Shown: in pieces, positions 30,514-41,675 of the stretch
Position numbering within the stretch: the stretch's first letter is position 1
Layout: every line of letters starts with the position of its first letter
DNA from: Pseudomonadota bacterium
GTDB lineage: Bacteria > Pseudomonadota > Gammaproteobacteria > Acidithiobacillales > Acidithiobacillaceae
Assembly: GCA_021794385.1 (NCBI GenBank)
Contig: JAJYQY010000102.1
Location: forward strand, 1-48,845
DNA: 48,845 nucleotides
Reading direction: 5' to 3'
Translations under genes and position numbers: made by a program
Notes under the pieces: generated by a model
Told to the model about the DNA's origin: nothing
Database searches by the model: none
What the model saw: only the letters and a program-made list of their open reading frames with translations

Positions 30514-31179
30514 ATGCGACTGGAAGGGCAACGCCTGCAATGGCTGGCACGCCTGGCGGCCGGGGTCCTGCAGTTCACCGCCTGGAGCATGCGCTGGCGG
30601 GTGGAAGGAGAGGCACCGGTACGCCGCCTGCTGGCCCAGGGGCAGCCCATCCTCCTCGCCTTCTGGCATGGGCGCCTGGCGATGATCCCCTATGCCTACC
30701 GGCGGATCGGCGGCCGACGCGTACAGATCCTCATCAGCGAGCACCGGGACGGCGAATTCATTGCCGCGGCCATGGCCCACTGGGGCTACGGCGCCGTGCG
30801 CGGCTCTACCCGGCGCGGCGCCGTCAAGGGCGCGCGCGGCATGTTGCGGGCGGCCCGCACGGGCAGCGACCTGGCCATCACCCCCGACGGTCCTCGCGGT
30901 CCCCGCGAGGCGGTGCAGGAGGGGGTAGTGGAACTGGCGCGGCTCTCCGGTCTGCCCATCGTGCCGGTGACCTTTGCGGCTCGCCCGGCTTGGCGCTTCT
31001 CCAGTTGGGATGGCTTTGTGCAACCCTTTCCCGGTGCGCGTGGGGTGATCCTCTGGGATGAGCCCCTCTGGGTGGCGCGGGAGACCGATGCTGCCGCTGT
31101 GGAACAGTTGCGGCAGCAATTGGAAGCGCGGATGCGTGCCCAAAGCGCACGGGCCGATGCCCTTATGGAGCGGAAATGA
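30514..31179 (+). CDS. Lysophospholipid acyltransferase-like protein (DUF374)
   Basis: LLAFWHGRLAMIPYAYRR...ISEHRDGEFIAAAMAHWGYGAVRGSTRRGAVKGARGML...ITPDGPRGPREAVQEGVVELARLSGLPIVPV. Confidence 0.85.
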   Translation: MRLEGQRLQWLARLAAGVLQFTAWSMRWRVEGEAPVRRLLAQGQPILLAFWHGRLAMIPYAYRRIGGRRVQILISEHRDGEFIAAAMAHWGYGAVRGSTRRGAVKGARGMLRAARTGSDLAITPDGPRGPREAVQEGVVELARLSGLPIVPVTFAARPAWRFSSWDGFVQPFPGARGVILWDEPLWVARETDAAAVEQLRQQLEARMRAQSARADALMERK

Positions 31180-32324
31180 GCTATTACGGGGAAGTGATGC
31201 TCAGGGCGCGCTGGGCCAGTTGGCGGGATTGGCGGCAGCAGCGGCGCGGCCAGGCCAACGCCCGCTGGGGCTGGATCAGGCCCCCCACGGGTCGGGGACC
31301 GGCGATCTGGATGCAGGGCTTTGCGGACTACGACGATCTGCGGCTGGCGGCGGATCTGGCCAAGGCGATCCGGCAAAAACGCCTGGACCTGCGCGTGGTG
31401 CTCACCTTCGAGGTCGAGCATCCCGAGCTCCTGGAGCACATGGACGGCATTCCCGGCCTGGGCTACGGTTTTGGCCCCTGCGATCACCCCCAGGCCGTGG
31501 CGCGCACTCTGGAGCGTCTGGCCCCCCTGCGCTATCTGGCGCTGGGAGCCCCGCCGCGACGGCATCTGGCGGCAGCCCTGACCAAGCGCTCCATCCCCGC
31601 CGTATTCATGGGCACGGGGCCGGGGCCGGCGGCCCTGCCACCGGTGGAGGCGGTCTATCCGCGCAATGTCGAGCAGGCCGAGGCCTGGCATCCCTTGCTG
31701 CCGGCCGGGCGCATCGAGGAGCCCGTCGATTTTTCCACCCTCATCACCGTGGCCCAGGTGGAACCCAATTTTCGCGCCATGGCCTGCGGTGGTGATGACC
31801 GGCAATTATGGTGGGTGTCCGGGGTGTCGGCCGCGTCGGCGGCGCGGTGGATCAAGGCCTGGCAGGGCAGCCCCCTGCGTCGCAGCGGCCTGCTCTTCCT
31901 GAGCGGGCACGGCAAGGCGCCGGCAGGGCTGGAGCGGATGTCCCGATGGGCGCGGACGCCCTTGGCCGCAGGCAGCTCTCTGTGGGTGGACGAAGGACGC
32001 TGGCACCCGGCCCTGGCGGTAGCCGCCCAAGGCGTGCACCTGGAGGCGGCGACGAGTACGGGCGATATCTGGCAGGCCTTCGCCGGTGGTCGCCCCCTCA
32101 GTGCCGCCCCGACAGCGCGGCTGCCCAGGCCCGAGGCCATGGGCCCGGAACTCGTGCCTATCCTGGCTGACCCGAACACCGTTCTGGCGCGCTGGCGGGA
32201 CCTGGCGGGCGACCCCATGGCCGCCCGTGAGCAGGGCGATGCGGCCCGGCGGGCCTTCTGGGCCGAGCGGCGGCGGGCCGGCGAGCGCCTGCCCGCCTTC
32301 CTTGAGCGGGTCTTTGCCTGGTGA
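31176..32324 (+). CDS. WaaA/KdtA-like glycosyltransferase, divergent
   Basis: Weak KdtA-N-like fold pattern ([22 protein letters not shown]...[17 protein letters not shown]) and genomic slot between DUF374 and lpxK. Confidence 0.5.
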   Translation: MSYYGEVMLRARWASWRDWRQQRRGQANARWGWIRPPTGRGPAIWMQGFADYDDLRLAADLAKAIRQKRLDLRVVLTFEVEHPELLEHMDGIPGLGYGFGPCDHPQAVARTLERLAPLRYLALGAPPRRHLAAALTKRSIPAVFMGTGPGPAALPPVEAVYPRNVEQAEAWHPLLPAGRIEEPVDFSTLITVAQVEPNFRAMACGGDDRQLWWVSGVSAASAARWIKAWQGSPLRRSGLLFLSGHGKAPAGLERMSRWARTPLAAGSSLWVDEGRWHPALAVAAQGVHLEAATSTGDIWQAFAGGRPLSAAPTARLPRPEAMGPELVPILADPNTVLARWRDLAGDPMAAREQGDAARRAFWAERRRAGERLPAFLERVFAW

Positions 32325-33295
32325 AGGGTGCCGCCCTGCTGGAACGACAGTGGCGGGACGGCGGCGCCCTGGCCACGGCCCTGCGCCCACTGGGGGCCCT
32401 TACCTGTGCGCTGGCCGGCTGGCGACGCCGCCATGCCCACGGCCGGTCGGCCGCCCTCCCCAGCATTGTGGTGGGCAATCTCCCCGTGGGCGGCAGCGGC
32501 AAGACGCCGCTGGTCATGGCCATCGCCGGTGAGCTGGCAGCGCGCGGCTGGCGACCCGCCATCATCAGCCGCGGTTATGGTGCCCACCCCCCCCATTATC
32601 CCTACCCCGTGCAGCCGGCCGACCAGCCCCGCTGTGCCGGCGATGAACCCCTGCTCCTGCGCGAGGTGGCGCCCGTCTATCTCAGCCCCCGCCGCCTGCC
32701 GGGCATTGCCGCCGCCGCCCAGGATGGCGCCACCGTGGCGGTGCTCGACGATGGCTTCCAGCATCTGGCCCTGCGCGCCCAGGTGCAGCTCTTGGTCTTT
32801 TCCGGCGCACGCCCCCTGGGCAATGGTCGCTGCCTGCCGGCGGGCCCCCTGCGCGAGCCACCCGCGGCCATGGCCGCGGCGGATGCCTTGCTGGTGGATG
32901 CTGCGGCCCAGGATGCTTTGGGCGCGATGGCCACCCCCCGGCGTTTCCGGTTTCGCATCGTGCCCGTTGACCTGGCCCTGGTGCGTGACCCCGGCATCCG
33001 CCAGCCTCTGTCCAGCCTGCAGGGCAGGGCAGTTACCGCCCTGAGCGGCATAGCCCGCCCCGAACGCTTTACCGCCATCCTGGCAAGCCTGGGGGCGCGG
33101 GTGCAAAGCCGGGTTTTTGCCGATCATCATCCCTTCTCCGCCAAGGACCTCGCCGCTTGTCCACGGCCCATCGTCATGACGGCCAAGGATGCGGTAAAAT
33201 GTCGTGCAATTGCCGGGCCCGATGACTGGTTCCTGCGCATTCGCGCCGATCTGGAAACGCCCTTCTGGGATTGGTTGGCGCAGCGCTTGCCGTAA
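32321..33295 (+). CDS. lpxK: Tetraacyldisaccharide 4'-kinase
   Basis: [24 protein letters not shown]...[13 protein letters not shown]...[10 protein letters not shown]. Confidence 0.95.
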   Translation: MKGAALLERQWRDGGALATALRPLGALTCALAGWRRRHAHGRSAALPSIVVGNLPVGGSGKTPLVMAIAGELAARGWRPAIISRGYGAHPPHYPYPVQPADQPRCAGDEPLLLREVAPVYLSPRRLPGIAAAAQDGATVAVLDDGFQHLALRAQVQLLVFSGARPLGNGRCLPAGPLREPPAAMAAADALLVDAAAQDALGAMATPRRFRFRIVPVDLALVRDPGIRQPLSSLQGRAVTALSGIARPERFTAILASLGARVQSRVFADHHPFSAKDLAACPRPIVMTAKDAVKCRAIAGPDDWFLRIRADLETPFWDWLAQRLP

Positions 33296-33306
33296 AGGAG
33301 GACTGT

Positions 33307-33489
33307 ATGAGTGTGGATCATCGTTTGCTGGATCTGATTGCCTGTCCGCAGTGTAAAGGCCCCCTGTTCCCCTGTGCCCAACGGGAGGCGCTGTGTTGCG
33401 AGCGTTGCCACCTGAAGTTTCCCATTGTCGATGACATCCCGGTATTGCTCATTGATGAGGCCGAGCATTATGAGGGCAGGATGCCGTGA
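33307..33489 (+). CDS. Trm112/YcaR family zinc-ribbon protein
   Basis: LLDLIACPQCKGPL...LCCERCHLKFPIVDDIPVLLIDEA; between lpxK and kdsB. Confidence 0.93.
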   Translation: MSVDHRLLDLIACPQCKGPLFPCAQREALCCERCHLKFPIVDDIPVLLIDEAEHYEGRMP

Positions 33490-34256
33490 ACTTTTGCGTC
33501 CTCATCCCTGCGCGCATGGCCTCGACCCGCCTGCCGGGCAAGGTGCTCCTGGAGGTGGGTGGTTTGCCCATGATCGAGCAGGTCCGGCGGCGGGCCCTGG
33601 AGAGCGGCGCGGCGCGGGTGGTGGTGGCCACCGATCACGAGGAGGTCATGGCCTGTGTGCAGGATTTCGGCGGCGAGGCGGTGGCCACCGATCCCTCCCA
33701 CCACTGCGGCAGTGAACGTCTGGCCGAAGCGGCACGGCTCCTGGCGCTCCCCGATGAGGCCATCATCGTCAACCTCCAGGGCGACGAACCCCTCATGGAC
33801 CCGGCGCTGCTGGCGGCCACCGCCGCCCTCCTGGAGACCCATCCCCACTGCCCCATGGCGACGGCGGCCGTACCCATCCGGACCTGGTCGGAGCTGGTGA
33901 ACCCCCATGTGGTCAAGGTGGTGATGGACCGCCAGGACCGCGCGCTCTATTTCTCCCGCGCCCCCATCCCTTGGGACCGTGAACACTTCCCCCTGGATGG
34001 CGACGCCCCCTTGCCGGGTGCCTATTGGCGGCACCTGGGGCTCTATGCCTATCGCAGCGCCTTCCTGCAGATTTACGCCGCCTGGGCCCCCACGCCCCTG
34101 GAACGCAGCGAATCCCTGGAGCAGTTGCGCGCCCTGGAGCATGGGGTTGGCATTGCCGTATATCGTGGCAGCACCGCCCCCGCAGCAGGAGTCGATACCG
34201 CTGCCGACCTCGCACGCCTGCGTGCCCATTTTTCATCATCACCCAAGGAGATGTAA
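33486..34256 (+). CDS. kdsB: CMP-KDO synthetase
   Basis: [31 protein letters not shown]...[14 protein letters not shown] start overlaps upstream stop. Confidence 0.95.
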   Translation: MNFCVLIPARMASTRLPGKVLLEVGGLPMIEQVRRRALESGAARVVVATDHEEVMACVQDFGGEAVATDPSHHCGSERLAEAARLLALPDEAIIVNLQGDEPLMDPALLAATAALLETHPHCPMATAAVPIRTWSELVNPHVVKVVMDRQDRALYFSRAPIPWDREHFPLDGDAPLPGAYWRHLGLYAYRSAFLQIYAAWAPTPLERSESLEQLRALEHGVGIAVYRGSTAPAAGVDTAADLARLRAHFSSSPKEM

Positions 34257-34777
34257 TGGACCTGAAAAAACTGCCTGCTGGTAAGGACCTGCCCAAGGAC
34301 ATCAACGTTGTCATCGAGATCCCCCAGGGTTCATCCATCAAGTACGAAGTGGACAAGGCCTCCGGGGCCGTCTTCGTGGATCGCTTCCTGTTCACGGCCA
34401 TGCACTATCCCCTGAACTACGGCTTCATCCCCAATACGCTTTCCGATGACGGCGATCCCACCGATTGTCTGGTCTGGTCGCCCCAGCCCGTAACGCCCGG
34501 CAGTGTCATCCGCGCCCGGCCCGTGGGCGTGCTGCTCATGGAAGACGAAAGCGGTGTCGATGCCAAGATTGTTGCCGTGCCCCAGGCCAAGCTCGCGGCG
34601 GGCTATGAGGGGGTGCAGGAGGTAACGGACCTGCCCGCGTCGCTGCGCGACCAGATCCGTCACTTTTTCGAGCACTATAAGGACCTGGAGCCGGGCAAGT
34701 GGGTCAAGGTCACGGGTTGGGAAAGCGCCGAACACGCCCGTAATATCATCAGCAAGGATGCCGCGCGGGCCGTTTGA
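34256..34777 (+). CDS. ppa: Inorganic pyrophosphatase
   Basis: [27 protein letters not shown]...[25 protein letters not shown]. Confidence 0.97.
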   Translation: MDLKKLPAGKDLPKDINVVIEIPQGSSIKYEVDKASGAVFVDRFLFTAMHYPLNYGFIPNTLSDDGDPTDCLVWSPQPVTPGSVIRARPVGVLLMEDESGVDAKIVAVPQAKLAAGYEGVQEVTDLPASLRDQIRHFFEHYKDLEPGKWVKVTGWESAEHARNIISKDAARAV

Positions 34778-34804
34778 GGCCTTCCCGGCACCCGGCCATT
34801 CCGA

Positions 34805-34839
34805 GGGGACGGACTGATGGATGGGTCCGCCCCTATTTT
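34805..34839 (+). terminator. Terminator downstream of ppa
   Basis: GGGGaCGGAC-loop-GTCCGCCCC followed by TATTTT. Confidence 0.6.
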
Positions 34840-34938
34840 AGCCAAGCTCGTCATCCCGCCGTTGGCCCCCGTCCCTTGTCAGCGTTCGCTTCCGGGTGCA
34901 CACTAAGTTCTCCCGCGCGTAAAGATTCCGGAGATCCT

Positions 34939-35298
34939 ATGCTCCCGGTTCATCGTAGTCAGGGTCTGGCTGCTACTGACCCATCTTCCCTGGAGCCCGC
35001 CGGCCCCCTCTGGCAGCGGGTGCCTACCCGCGACGAAAATGGCGATCCCCTGGCGGATTTCATGATGCTCGTCCCGCGCCTGAAGCGGCGTAGCCCGGAG
35101 CAACAGCACGACGTGCTTGCGCGTATCAACCGCGTCCTGCTCAGTTATCAATCGTCGGTGGTCTTTGCCGAACTGAATCTGCGCACCAATCTCCTCTGGG
35201 TGAGTATCCGCCCACGGCTGGGCCTGTGCCTGGAGCTGCCCGCCGCCATCAAGGTCATGGTGCCCGAGGCCCTGCTGGTGGGCCCCTACTGGCGCTGA
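34939..35298 (+). CDS. Hypothetical protein
   Basis: 119 aa ORF MLPVHRSQGLAATDPSSL...; RBS GGAG upstream; no family recognised. Confidence 0.6.
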   Translation: MLPVHRSQGLAATDPSSLEPAGPLWQRVPTRDENGDPLADFMMLVPRLKRRSPEQQHDVLARINRVLLSYQSSVVFAELNLRTNLLWVSIRPRLGLCLELPAAIKVMVPEALLVGPYWR

Positions 35299-35407
35299 CT
35301 GGGGGAGGTGTTCATCGCTCCATAAGCCCCCGGTAAAGGACAGACCTAATATACGAAGGTGTCGATAGAGTCTAAGCAAGCTGGATTCAGGGGACCTGGA
35401 CGGCTCC

Positions 35408-35851
35408 TCAATAGGTCTTGTAGGGAAGGAATTTGCCGGACATGACGATCTTCACGCGATCCCCCTTTGGGTCTGCCTCACGCATCATGTCCATCTTGAA
35501 GTCGATGGCGCTCATGATGCCATCGCCGAATTCCTCGTGGATCAGCTCCTTGAAGGTGGTGCCATAGATACTGACTAGTTCGTAAAACCGGTAGATCAGC
35601 GGGTCGGTCGGCACCGAGGTGGGGAGACTGCCTTTGTAAGGCACGACTTACAGCCACTGGCGCTCTTCAGATGTCAAGTCAAAGAAGTCGCCCACGATGT
35701 CGGCCTGGTCAGCGGTCAAAGTCATCTGGCCCAGGCATGCGGCAGTCACCCATTCCTTGCTGAGACCCACCTTCTTGGCGATGTCCGCCCATTTCAGATC
35801 TTTAGCCACCTTCTTGGCGATGATTTTTTCCGTCACTTCGACCCGGTTCAT
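35408..35851 (-). pseudogene. cynS: Cyanate hydratase interrupted by a single in-frame TAA
   Basis: MNRVEVTEKIIAKKVAKDLKWADIAKKVGLSKEWVTAACLGQ...[57 protein letters not shown]; both halves in the same frame; stop at 35648-35650. Confidence 0.88.
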
Positions 35852-35886
35852 ACGGTTCTCCTGGGTTGCGCGGGATTTAGGATTGA

Positions 35887-38154
35887 TCAAGCCGGTTCCG
35901 CTGCGGTTTCGCGTAGCACTTCCACCACCGGCTTGCCATCCACCAGGGTCGCCTGGATACGGCCGCCTTTTTTGCTATCGCCGAAGAGGATATGTTCCGC
36001 CAGGGGTTTTTTGAGGTGCTCCTGGATCACCCGCGCCATGGGACGGGCGCCCATTTGCGGATCATAGCCCTGTTTCGCCAGCCATTGCCGCAACTCGGCG
36101 CTGACCTCCAGGCTGTAGCCCTTTTGCAGAAGCTGTTCGTCCAGCTCCATGAGGAACTTGTCCACCACGTGCAGCACCACCTCGGGGGCCAGCGGCGCGA
36201 AGGGCACCACGGCGTCGAGGCGGTTGCGGAATTCCGGTGAAAAGACGCGGCGAATGCTTTCCATTTCCTCGCCTTGCGGCCGCTTTGCCGCCTGAACGAA
36301 GCCCATCGCCTTTTTGCCATGGGCCTCGGCACCGGCATTGGTGGTCATGATCAGGATGACATTGCGAAAATCCACCGCATGGCCGCTGGCATCGGTGAGT
36401 TTCCCATGGTCCATGACCTGCAGGAGGATATTGAAAATATCCGGATGGGCCTTCTCGATCTCGTCGAGGAGCAATACGGCATGCGGATGTTTGTTCACCG
36501 CCTCCGTCAACTGTCCGGCCTGGTCATAACCCACATATCCCGGCGGCGCGCCGATGAGCCGCGATACGGTATGGCGTTCCATGTATTCGCTCATGTCGAA
36601 ACGCAGCAAGGGGATACCCAGGAGGGCGGCCAATTGCCGGGTGAGTTCGGTCTTGCCCACGCCGGTCGGCCCCGAGAAGAGAAAGGCACCCACGGGTTTT
36701 TCGTGATGGCGCAGGCCGGCACGGGCCATCTTGATGGCGGAACTCAGTTCGTGAATGGCCGCCTCCTGACCATAGATGACCAGGCCGAGATCCCGCTCCA
36801 GGTTCTTGAGGGACTGGCGATCATCCATGGAGACGGTCTTGCCGGGGATGCGCGCCACGCGGGCCACCATCTCCTCGATGTCGTGGACGCCGATGCTTTT
36901 CTTGCGCCTGGAGGGCGGGAGGAGGGCCTGGGCGGCGCCCACCTCGTCGATGAGATCGATGGCCTTGTCGGGCAGGAAACGGTCATGGATGTGCTTGATG
37001 GATAACTCTGCGGCCGCCCGCAGGGCCGCGTCGGTATAGCGCAAGGCATGGTGCGCCTCAAACTGGCCCTTGAGACCGCGCAGGATCTGCACCGTTTCCT
37101 CCTGGGAGGGTTCCGGCACGTCGATCTTTTGAAAACGTCGCGACAAGGCCCGATCCTTTTCAAAGTACTGGCGATACTCCTGATAGGTGGTGGCACCGAT
37201 GCACTTGAGCTCCCCGGAGGCCAGGGCCGGCTTGAGCAGGTTGGAGGCATCCATGGCACCGCCGGAGGCCGCCCCGGCGCCCACCAGGGTATGGATCTCA
37301 TCAATGAAGAGGATGGCATGGGGTTTTTTGGCCAGGGCCTTGAGAACCCCCTTGAGGCGCTCCTCAAAGTCCCCCCGATAGCGCGATCCGGCAATCAGCG
37401 CCCCCATGTCGAGGGCGTAAACGGTGGCGTCGGCGAGGATCTCGGGCACTTTTCCGGCCACAATGGCCCGCGCCAAGCCCTCGACAATGGCGGTTTTGCC
37501 CACGCCGGGCTCACCCACAAAGAGCGGATTGTTTTTGCGCCGCCGCGCCAGGACTTGCAGCGCCCGGGTCAGCTCTTCCTGGCGGCCGATCAGGGGGTCG
37601 AGGCGACCTCTGCGCGCCAAGGCATTGAGATTGCGGGCATAAGCGGTCAGCGGATCCTTGGCGGATTTCTTCTCCTCCGCTCCCCCGGGGGTGACGGACT
37701 CGTCCTCATCTTCAAAAAGATCGTCCTTGCGCACGCCATGGGCCAGATAATTGACCACATCCAGGCGCGACACGCGGGCTTTTTGCAGGAAATAGACGGC
37801 ATGGGATTCACGCTCGGCAAAGAGCGCCACGAGGACGTTGGCCCCCGATACCGCATCCTTGCCCGCCGACTGCACATGATACAGGGCGCGCTGGATGACG
37901 CGCTGGAAACCCACCGAGGGCTGCGTGTTGACCGTGCCTGCAGGCCCCGCTGCCGGCACTTTGTGTTCGAGGAAATCGCGGATCTCCTGCGCCAGGGCAT
38001 CGCGATCGGCGCCACAGGCTTCGAGCACTTCCATGCTTTGCGGGTTGTCCAGCAAGGCCAGCAGCAGGTGCTCCACGGAGGCATATTCATGGCCGTAGGT
38101 ACGGGCAATCTGAAAGGACTGATTGATGGATTGTTCCAGGGCCTTGTCAATCAT
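35887..38154 (-). CDS. clpA: ATP-dependent Clp protease ATP-binding subunit ClpA
   Basis: Two AAA+ domains ([30 protein letters not shown]), N-terminal Clp repeats; downstream of clpS. Confidence 0.97.
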   Translation of the reverse strand: MIDKALEQSINQSFQIARTYGHEYASVEHLLLALLDNPQSMEVLEACGADRDALAQEIRDFLEHKVPAAGPAGTVNTQPSVGFQRVIQRALYHVQSAGKDAVSGANVLVALFAERESHAVYFLQKARVSRLDVVNYLAHGVRKDDLFEDEDESVTPGGAEEKKSAKDPLTAYARNLNALARRGRLDPLIGRQEELTRALQVLARRRKNNPLFVGEPGVGKTAIVEGLARAIVAGKVPEILADATVYALDMGALIAGSRYRGDFEERLKGVLKALAKKPHAILFIDEIHTLVGAGAASGGAMDASNLLKPALASGELKCIGATTYQEYRQYFEKDRALSRRFQKIDVPEPSQEETVQILRGLKGQFEAHHALRYTDAALRAAAELSIKHIHDRFLPDKAIDLIDEVGAAQALLPPSRRKKSIGVHDIEEMVARVARIPGKTVSMDDRQSLKNLERDLGLVIYGQEAAIHELSSAIKMARAGLRHHEKPVGAFLFSGPTGVGKTELTRQLAALLGIPLLRFDMSEYMERHTVSRLIGAPPGYVGYDQAGQLTEAVNKHPHAVLLLDEIEKAHPDIFNILLQVMDHGKLTDASGHAVDFRNVILIMTTNAGAEAHGKKAMGFVQAAKRPQGEEMESIRRVFSPEFRNRLDAVVPFAPLAPEVVLHVVDKFLMELDEQLLQKGYSLEVSAELRQWLAKQGYDPQMGARPMARVIQEHLKKPLAEHILFGDSKKGGRIQATLVDGKPVVEVLRETAAEPA

Positions 38155-38157
38155 GGC

Positions 38158-38466
38158 TCACTCCTTTTCCATTACGCACCGTAACGGGTGCTGGTGCTGT
38201 TGCGCATCGGCGGTAACCAGGGCGACTTTGGTTTCGGCCATGTCATAAGGATAAATCCCGCCCAGCCCTTTCCCCCGCTCGTGGATGTGGAGCATGACCT
38301 CCACCGCCTCGGCATGGGTCTTGAGAAAATACTGTTCCAGCACATTGACGACATAATCCATGGGTGTGTAATCATCATTCAGGAGTACCACCCGATACAT
38401 CCTGGGTTCCTGCACCCGGGGTTCACGCTCCAAAACCGTGTTCCGGCGGCGTTCCGTTCGACTCAT
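38158..38466 (-). CDS. clpS: ATP-dependent Clp protease adaptor ClpS
   Basis: MYRVVLLNDDYTPMDYVVNVLEQYFLKTHAEAVEVMLHIHERGKGLGGIYPYDMAETKV. Confidence 0.96.
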   Translation of the reverse strand: MSRTERRRNTVLEREPRVQEPRMYRVVLLNDDYTPMDYVVNVLEQYFLKTHAEAVEVMLHIHERGKGLGGIYPYDMAETKVALVTADAQQHQHPLRCVMEKE

Positions 38467-38555
38467 GCGGCAGCTCCAACTACGCTCATCAACTTCTAAG
38501 ACTCTGTCTATTGTGGTCCCAAGGGCAGGCGCTGGCAAGGGCAACGGTGCACCCC

Positions 38556-38595
38556 AAAAAGCTCGGGCGCGGGTGTTGCCACCGCGCGCCCGAGC
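38556..38595 (-). terminator. Rho-independent terminator of the parvulin PPIase gene (minus strand)
   Basis: GCTCGGGCGCG...CGCGCCCGAGC long stem followed by TTTTT on the minus strand. Confidence 0.85.
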
Positions 38596-38614
38596 CCACC
38601 CCAGAGAGGTTTGC

Positions 38615-39391
38615 TTACTTGGTGATGTCGATCTTGGCCTGATTGCGCAGGTCGGAGACAAACTTCGCGGCCTCCTGCTGCTGCAATTGCAGCTTGAGCC
38701 GGTCTTTCATGGCGCTCAGGGGTGGCGGGGTCATGGCGCGGGTGGCCTGGACCTCGATGACATGATAACCGAACTGGGTCTGCACCGGTCCTACCGGCTT
38801 GTCGATGGGGGCTGATTCAACGGCCTGGGCAAAGGGCGGTACGACCATACCCGGGACGATCCAGCCCAGTTCACCACCGTGGGCGGCGCTGGCCTTGTCA
38901 ATGGAGTACTTCTCCGCCAGGGCCGGGAACTTCTGGCCCTTTCTCAAGTCGGCCATGATCTTGTCGGCTTCGGCCTTGGTCTTGACCAGGATGTGACGGA
39001 CTTCGTATTCCTTGTTGCCCATGGCCTTGATGAAGTTGCCATAGGCTGTCTGGATCTCACTTTCGGGAATGGGATGCTCCTTGACGTATTGATCCACCGC
39101 CGCGTCGGCCAGGATCTGGCGTTTGGCAATGGCCAGGCGCTCCTTGACATCGGCGGACTGGTCCAGCTTGTGGGCAACGGCGTACTGCGACAACACTTCC
39201 ATGTTGACGAGGTTCTGTACCACCTGCTCACGGGCGTTGGGTTCTTTGGCCAGTTCCGGGCTCATGGACATGATGGCCTGGACCTGACTGTTATCGATGG
39301 GCTGACCGTTGACGGTGGCCACAGGAGCGGCGAAGGCGGGTGTCGCGCAGACGCCAAGGACGGCGGCGAGGACGATGGAGCGAAATTTCAT
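38615..39391 (-). CDS. Periplasmic parvulin-type peptidyl-prolyl isomerase
   Basis: Signal peptide MKFRSIVLAAVLGVCATPAFAAPVATVNGQPI; rotamase domain EVRHILVKTKAEADKIMADLRKGQKFPALAEKYS. Confidence 0.92.
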   Translation of the reverse strand: MKFRSIVLAAVLGVCATPAFAAPVATVNGQPIDNSQVQAIMSMSPELAKEPNAREQVVQNLVNMEVLSQYAVAHKLDQSADVKERLAIAKRQILADAAVDQYVKEHPIPESEIQTAYGNFIKAMGNKEYEVRHILVKTKAEADKIMADLRKGQKFPALAEKYSIDKASAAHGGELGWIVPGMVVPPFAQAVESAPIDKPVGPVQTQFGYHVIEVQATRAMTPPPLSAMKDRLKLQLQQQEAAKFVSDLRNQAKIDITK

Positions 39392-39454
39392 GAAAGATTC
39401 CTTTAGCAAGATATGCTTAGACTATTATCCATAGTGGCGGGGAAAGGGAAAGCC

Positions 39455-40024
39455 TTAGCTGACATTGGATCGCTGTAGGGGAGCTTCGACCTGGATGCGG
39501 GTTTCGGGGCCGAGGAGGAGTTCCACCAGGGTGAGGGCGAAATCCATGGCGGTGCCAGGGCCACGGGAAGTCACCAGGGGACCATCCACCACCACCGCTG
39601 TTTCCTGGTAGTGATAGTGGGGACTGTGGGGATCGAGGGTGCCCGGATAGGCCGTGACGGCCCGTCCTTCGAGGAGGCCCTGGGCGGCGAGAACGCCGGG
39701 CGCGGCGCAAATGGCGGCGATCATCCCCCCCTGTTCATGACGCTTCCGGAGCAGGCTGATGAGGTGTGCATCCTCCCCGAGCCGCTGACTCCCCAAGCGA
39801 CCGCCGGGCAGGATCAATACGTCAAAGGCTTCCTGCGCGACGTCGGCCAGGAGCGCGTCGGGTATGAGCCGTATCCCACGAGCGCCGCGCACCGGCCCCG
39901 CGGTCAGACCCGCCAGGGTGACCTGGACATCGGCACGGCGCAGGATATCGCAGACGATGACGGCTTCCATGTCTTCAAAACCCTCGGCGAGGGGAATGAG
40001 GACGCGGGGCATCGATGCTTTCAT
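39455..40024 (-). CDS. DJ-1/PfpI (YajL-like) family protein
   Basis: VLIPLAEGFEDMEAVIVCDILRRADVQVTLAGL...AAICAAPGVLAAQGLL. Confidence 0.9.
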   Translation of the reverse strand: MKASMPRVLIPLAEGFEDMEAVIVCDILRRADVQVTLAGLTAGPVRGARGIRLIPDALLADVAQEAFDVLILPGGRLGSQRLGEDAHLISLLRKRHEQGGMIAAICAAPGVLAAQGLLEGRAVTAYPGTLDPHSPHYHYQETAVVVDGPLVTSRGPGTAMDFALTLVELLLGPETRIQVEAPLQRSNVS

Positions 40025-40122
40025 CGCAACTCCTTATGACTGAGGTCCACCCAAAAAGTCCGCATCATTTGACCACCACGTCCGCAAAACGATCCCGCCA
40101 TGTCCTGGCCGGCATCAAAAAA

Positions 40123-41583
40123 TCATTGGCCGACGGCCTGGGGTAGAGGGATGCGCTCTTCCACCGTCTCCTTGCCCACCTGCACGGGCACCTGCTTGCC
40201 CTGGAGAATGGCCAGGGCCTCGCGCAACTGGTAGTCCTTGGCCAGATCCGGTTTTTGCGTAATGCTTTCCGACAGGGCCGCCTCGGCCTCCTGCTTCTCG
40301 GACTGCGTCAGCGCCGTGGGTGCCTTGGCCTCGGCCCCGGCAGGCAGGGTGAGGGTGTATTGGGGCGTGAGCTTGGCGCATTCGCTGGGTGCCTTGAGGA
40401 CACCGTGGAGTTCCGATTCCTTGAGCAAATCCCCATCGAGGGCGCGGAGCTGGGCATTGGCAGGCTGTACCTCCACATTGGGGACGATGCCCTGGCCCTG
40501 AATGGAACAGCCGGCGGGGGTAAAGTAGAGGGCGGTGGTGAGTTTGAGGGCCCCGCCGTTACTCAGGGGCATGACCGTTTGCACCGAGCCCTTGCCAAAG
40601 CTGCGCTGACCGAGCACCAGGGCACGGTTGTCATCCTTCAGGGCACCGGTAACAATCTCTGCGGCGGAGGCGGAGCCACCGTTGATGAGGACGATGAGGG
40701 GTGCGCCGTGGAGATAGTCCGGCCCGCTGGCCTTGAATTGCATGTCGCTGTCGGCAATGCGTCCCTTGGTATAGACGATCAGGCCGTGGTTGAGGAAGGT
40801 GTTGGCCGTTTCCACGCCTGCTCCGAGCACGCCGCCGGGGTTGTTGCGCAGATCCAGGATCAGGCCCTGGAGGTGGCCGCCAGCCTCCTTTTTCAGGTTC
40901 TCCACAGCCCGCCGTGTATCGGTGCCGGTATTGTCCTGAAACTGGCTGATACGGATGTAGCCATAACCGGGCGCCAGCATGAAGGCGCGGACGCTCTGCA
41001 CCTTGATGATGGCGCGGGTGAGGGTGAGGGTAATGGGCTGGTTTTGATGGGCGCGGAGAATGGTCAGGGTGACCTTGCTCCCCGGTTTGCCGCGCATCGT
41101 GTCCACGGTTTCCTGCAGGCCCATGCCCTGCACGGACTTGCCGTTGATCTTGATAATGAGGTCACCGGGCTGGATGCCGGCTCTGGCGGCGGGGGTGCCG
41201 TCAATGGGGGCCACGACCTTGATGATCCCGTGGTCGGCGGTAACCTCGATGCCGAGCCCGCCGAACTTGCCGTCGGTGAACGCCTCCATCTGCTTGAATT
41301 CCTTCGGGCTGAGGTAGGCCGAGTGGGGATCGAGAGCGGTGACCATGCCGTTGATGGCCCCGTCCATGAGCTTTTTGTCCGAGGCCGGGTCCACGTAATC
41401 GGACTTGATCAGGCTGAAGACCTGGCTAAAGGTCTGGATCTCCTCCAGGGGAACGCCGCCGCGGTCCCGGTCGGCATAGACGGCTACCGCAAAACTGAGT
41501 CCAGCGCCAATGATCACGCCAATACCGACCCCGAGCAGGGTGCGTGGCCGTGGCCTTGGGAAGTGGGGGGTGGGCATGGACAT
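40123..41583 (-). CDS. ctp: Carboxy-terminal processing protease, S41 family
   Basis: PDZ GLGIEVTADHGIIKVVAPIDGTPAARAGIQPGDLIIKINGKSV; NGGSASAAEIVTGALKD catalytic motif. Confidence 0.94.
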   Translation of the reverse strand: MSMPTPHFPRPRPRTLLGVGIGVIIGAGLSFAVAVYADRDRGGVPLEEIQTFSQVFSLIKSDYVDPASDKKLMDGAINGMVTALDPHSAYLSPKEFKQMEAFTDGKFGGLGIEVTADHGIIKVVAPIDGTPAARAGIQPGDLIIKINGKSVQGMGLQETVDTMRGKPGSKVTLTILRAHQNQPITLTLTRAIIKVQSVRAFMLAPGYGYIRISQFQDNTGTDTRRAVENLKKEAGGHLQGLILDLRNNPGGVLGAGVETANTFLNHGLIVYTKGRIADSDMQFKASGPDYLHGAPLIVLINGGSASAAEIVTGALKDDNRALVLGQRSFGKGSVQTVMPLSNGGALKLTTALYFTPAGCSIQGQGIVPNVEVQPANAQLRALDGDLLKESELHGVLKAPSECAKLTPQYTLTLPAGAEAKAPTALTQSEKQEAEAALSESITQKPDLAKDYQLREALAILQGKQVPVQVGKETVEERIPLPQAVGQ

Positions 41584-41675
41584 ACTCAGTTGTCTCCAGT
41601 GGCGTCAATGGGCGCCGAAGGCGGTCATTGTAAAGGAAAGTTACGCGAGAGGGCAGGGTGGCAGGTGTCGAGGCA

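Noticed and set aside
37048-38184. 378-aa plus-strand ORF opposite clpA
   Set aside because: Antisense shadow ORF; clpA on the minus strand is unambiguous.
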